Below are positions 61,618 to 64,000 of a DNA stretch of 64,000 nucleotides, piece by piece. The stretch's first letter is position 1. Every line of letters starts with the position of its first letter. Made by a program: the position numbers and the translations under genes. The notes below the pieces were generated by a model that saw only the letters and a list, made by a program, of their open reading frames with translations, did no database searches and had not been told where the DNA came from. Source of the DNA: DATHRK01 sp035513295 (GTDB lineage: Bacteria; Gemmatimonadota; Gemmatimonadetes; Longimicrobiales; RSA9); contig DATKCH010000127.1 of NCBI GenBank assembly GCA_035513295.1, positions 1 to 64,000 of the forward strand, written 5' to 3'.

Positions 61618-62991
61618 ATGGAGTTGACCCCCTCCGAGGCCTGGAGCCAGATCCTGGAGCACGCCCGCGTGCTCCTGCCGGATCAGAGCTACAGGACCTG
61701 GTTGGATCGTACCCAGCCGGTGGCGCTCTCGCAGGACCTCCTCGCCGTGGAGACCGGCAGCGAATTCGCCGCGGAGTGGATCGAGGACAAGTACGGAACG
61801 GTCCTGGAGGACATCTCCGAAGGGCTGTTCGGCCGCAGGCTGACGATCTCCTTTCAGCACCACGAGGGCGAGGGCGCCATGGCGGTGTCCCCGCTTCCTC
61901 AACCCGCGCCCGCGCTGGAGCCGATAACCGCGCCGGCGGCCGTCGCCGCCCGGCCCGCTGCCTTGCTGGGATCGCCGCTCAACGAGCGCTATAGGTTCGA
62001 GCGGTTCGTCGTCGGAAGCAACAACCAGCTCTCCTCGGCCGCGTGTCACGCGGTCGCGGAGGCGCCCGCCCGCATGTACAATCCGCTCTTCATCTACGGC
62101 GGAGTCGGTCTCGGAAAAACGCACCTGATGCACGCGATCGGCCACGCCGTTCGTGCGAAGGAACCCGACAAGCGCGTCGCGTACGTCTCCAGCGAACGCT
62201 TCACCAACGACCTCATCGCCTCCATCCAGGGCGGCAGCATGTCCGAGTTCCGGCGTCGCTACCGTGAGATCGACGTGCTGCTGATCGATGATGTCCACTT
62301 CCTGGGAGAGAAGGAGCGTACCCAGGAAGAGTTCTTCCATACCTTCAACGCCCTCTACGACGCGCAGCGCCAGATCGTCGTGACCAGCGACCGGCCGCCG
62401 AAGGAGATCCCGGGACTCGAGGAGCGCCTGGTGTCCCGCTTCGAATGGGGCCTGGTCACCGACATCCGGCCGCCCGACCTGGAGACGCGCGTTGCCATCC
62501 TCCGGAAGAAAGCCGAGGAGGACCAGCTAGTGCTCGCCGACGGCGTCCTCGAGTTCATCGCGCGCCACTGCCGCTCGAGCGTGCGCGAACTGGAGGGCGC
62601 GGTCATCAAGCTGCTCGCGTACTCCTCGCTCACGCAGCGCGACATTACGCTGGACCTCACCAGGGAAGCGTTGAGCAGCGTGCTGCAGGTGGATCAGCAG
62701 GACCTGCTTACCGCCGAGGGCGTGCGCGGCCTGGTCGCGGAGAAGTACGGCGTTACGGTGGACGGACTGACGTCCCGCCGGCGCACGAAGAATCTCACGG
62801 TGCCGCGCCAGATAGCCATGTACCTGATGCGCGAGTTGCTCGAACTTCCGCTCGTGGAGATCGGGCGCCATTTCGGGGGCAGGGACCACTCCACCGTGAT
62901 CCATTCAGTGCACAAGGTGGAGCAGGAAATGGGCGGAGACGAGCGCCTGAGGGACCGTGTCGATGAGCTACGCAGGGAACTGCTCGCGTGA
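61618..62991 (+). CDS. dnaA: chromosomal replication initiator DnaA
   Basis: A 457-residue DnaA. Domain I starts at MELTPSEAWSQILEHA; domain II is short (about 85-115); the AAA+ domain III has Walker A GGVGLGKTHLMHAIG (about 161-175) and Walker B VLLIDDVHFLG (about 221-231); domain IV carries the DNA-binding signature GGRDHSTVIHSV. It binds DnaA boxes and opens the origin with ATP. ATG 61618 gives the normal domain I start. dnaN follows after 321 bp, the common order. Confidence 0.95.
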   Translation: MELTPSEAWSQILEHARVLLPDQSYRTWLDRTQPVALSQDLLAVETGSEFAAEWIEDKYGTVLEDISEGLFGRRLTISFQHHEGEGAMAVSPLPQPAPALEPITAPAAVAARPAALLGSPLNERYRFERFVVGSNNQLSSAACHAVAEAPARMYNPLFIYGGVGLGKTHLMHAIGHAVRAKEPDKRVAYVSSERFTNDLIASIQGGSMSEFRRRYREIDVLLIDDVHFLGEKERTQEEFFHTFNALYDAQRQIVVTSDRPPKEIPGLEERLVSRFEWGLVTDIRPPDLETRVAILRKKAEEDQLVLADGVLEFIARHCRSSVRELEGAVIKLLAYSSLTQRDITLDLTREALSSVLQVDQQDLLTAEGVRGLVAEKYGVTVDGLTSRRRTKNLTVPRQIAMYLMRELLELPLVEIGRHFGGRDHSTVIHSVHKVEQEMGGDERLRDRVDELRRELLA

Positions 62992-63312
62992 GCGGCGCCG
63001 CCAAGAGTCCGGCGCGCGGAGCCGGTCTGCGCGCCCCGTGGAATCGACGTGGGAAGCCGTGGACTGCGTGCCTCCTTTCCACAGCCCCGGCGGTGATTGG
63101 AGCGGACGCGTCGCTTTCCCACATCTCCACCCCAGGGCTGTCGGCATCGAACGCGGAGAGGACGAAGGTGCACGGTTGAGCTACCGACTGCCATCCGGAA
63201 CCGGGCTTTCCACAAGTCCACAGCGCCTGTTACTACGGCTGTCTTTATTTCTTACGGAAACATCAACCGATAGGTCTGTGGAAGACCGAGGACGGGAAGG
63301 GAATCGCACACC
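62992..63312. other. dnaA-dnaN intergenic region with DnaA-box-like sequences
   Basis: No supported gene in 321 bp. CTTTCCACA occurs at 63075-63083 and 63206-63214, AAGTCCACA at 63214-63222 and TCTTCCACA on the minus strand at 63277-63285. A short AT-richer stretch lies at 63229-63270. None of the boxes is a perfect match, but the clustering could mark an origin element or dnaN control. Confidence 0.45.
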
Positions 63313-64000
63313 ATGAAATTCTCCATCACCAGGGAGAACTTCCAGCAGGGGCTCGCATCGGTCGTAGCGACGATTCCGGCCCGCACGACCCTCCCGGTGC
63401 TCTCGAACATCCTGATCGAGGCGGAGGACGAGGGAGTCAGGGTCAGCGGTACGGACCTGGACATCTCGGTGAGCGTGGCGGTGCCCGCGGAAGTAGAGGA
63501 GGGCGGCGCGCTCACCGTACCGGCCAAGAAGCTCCAGGAACTGGCCAGGGAACTGCCCGAGCAGCCCATCCACGTTACGACCAAGGGGGAGCGCTTCGAG
63601 CTCGTCTGCGGCAAGGCGTCCTTCAAGCTGAACGGCCTGGCGCGCGAGGAGTTCCCGACCTTCCCCGAGGTGGACTTCGGGGCGGGGTGGACCGTGGACG
63701 GGTCGAGATTGGCGGGAATGATCGGCAGGACGTCGTTCGCGGTCTCGACCGAGGAGAGCCGGCCCATCCTGAACGGCGTGCTGTGGCAGTTGCGACCGGA
63801 TGCGTCGACGATGGTGGCGACCAACGGCCACCGCCTGGCCCGCATCCGCGTCCCGGGCACCAACGAGGGGACGCCCGAAGACGACATCATCATCCCGCCG
63901 AAGGCGCTGGCACAGGTGGACCGGCTGCTCGGCCGGCAAAAGGAGGTACAGGTCGCCAGGACGGAGAACCACCTCGGGTTCCAGGCCGGCGGGACGAAGG
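63313..64000 (+). CDS. dnaN: DNA polymerase III beta sliding clamp, 3' end outside window
   Basis: The first 229 residues of the sliding clamp, starting MKFSITRENFQQGLASVVAT with the family stretch PARTTLPVLSNILIEAE and the second-domain start around GTSFAVSTEESRPILNGVLW-like sequence. The clamp encircles DNA and tethers the polymerase. ATG 63313 is preceded by GGGAAGGGAA. The reading frame is open to the end of the window. Confidence 0.95.
   Translation, partial: MKFSITRENFQQGLASVVATIPARTTLPVLSNILIEAEDEGVRVSGTDLDISVSVAVPAEVEEGGALTVPAKKLQELARELPEQPIHVTTKGERFELVCGKASFKLNGLAREEFPTFPEVDFGAGWTVDGSRLAGMIGRTSFAVSTEESRPILNGVLWQLRPDASTMVATNGHRLARIRVPGTNEGTPEDDIIIPPKALAQVDRLLGRQKEVQVARTENHLGFQAGGTK

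Noticed and set aside
1..64000. tRNA, rRNA, insertion sequences, integrases
   Set aside because: No cloverleaf, rRNA signature, transposase or terminal inverted repeats were recognised by eye; a tRNA or Rfam scan would be needed to exclude small RNAs.

Overview
The window is one contiguous, very GC-rich bacterial chromosome segment with tightly packed genes, many 1-4 bp stop/start overlaps and frequent GTG/TTG starts. The gene families point to Gemmatimonadota or a close relative. They include many secreted metallopeptidases with N-terminal signal peptides, a bacterial Cdc48, bactofilin next to ParAB, an ECF sigma/anti-sigma/DUF4097 set and DUF5694/DUF5715 proteins. This placement is an inference from gene content, not from a marker-gene tree. 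The right end is the replication-origin neighbourhood (rpmH, dnaA, dnaN, parAB, parS).

Layout. 1-9.5 kb looks accessory: a CheB/CheR/histidine-kinase fusion cut by the left edge; a di-haem cytochrome c peroxidase divergent from a cysteine-rich HTH regulator, with a candidate operator between them; a secreted-protein gene broken by an in-frame amber codon; a kelch protein, an APH-like kinase and a DUF5694 protein. 9.7-26.6 kb holds single enzymes and sensors: patatin, aromatic amino acid decarboxylase, GAF-GGDEF protein, enolase-superfamily enzyme, metallo-beta-lactamase-fold hydrolase, GAF protein, M42 aminopeptidase, L,D-transpeptidase, isoaspartyl peptidase, DUF456, a DUF5715-LysM protein with an internal minisatellite, a BNR-repeat protein, a GAF histidine kinase and a lipoprotein. 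26.7-38.3 kb has the ECF sigma/anti-sigma/DUF4097 operon, Cdc48, RmuC, an outer-membrane barrel, a decayed S9 peptidase, an atypical NRAMP transporter, YgfZ, a SirB1-like protein and selD. 38.3-46.2 kb is the pyruvate dehydrogenase block (lipA, E1 alpha, E1 beta, E2, E3) followed upstream by a TIGR01777 SDR and a LOG-type hydrolase. 46.4-52.4 kb carries a zinc-ribbon protein, two large secreted peptidases (M14, M28) and a Nif3 protein. 52.6-64 kb is the origin region: bactofilin, M23 peptidase, parB, parA, a 690-bp gene-free stretch with two parS sites, DnaA-box-like sequences and 11-bp tandem repeats, then an ABC-class ATPase, a holin-X-like protein, acylphosphatase, yidC, yidD, rnpA/rpmH, dnaA and the start of dnaN.

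The main results are these. (1) selD is itself a selenoprotein gene. The conserved SelD active-site motif reads HGAG-(UGA)-ACK, the frame continues to ATG 37202, and a hairpin sits just behind the UGA. An annotation starting at the GTG downstream misses the catalytic residue. (2) rpmH (50 codons) lies wholly inside an N-terminally extended rnpA frame, an arrangement known from Thermus. (3) The parS-bearing gap upstream of parA has the parts expected of a replication origin. (4) Two gene remnants are seen, one amber-interrupted and one truncated with two frameshifts. (5) Several family members lack canonical active-site residues: the enolase-superfamily enzyme (Lys to Arg), the NRAMP protein (DPGN to GPGT), the fRMsr-like GAF protein (one Cys missing) and E1 alpha (GDG to GEA).
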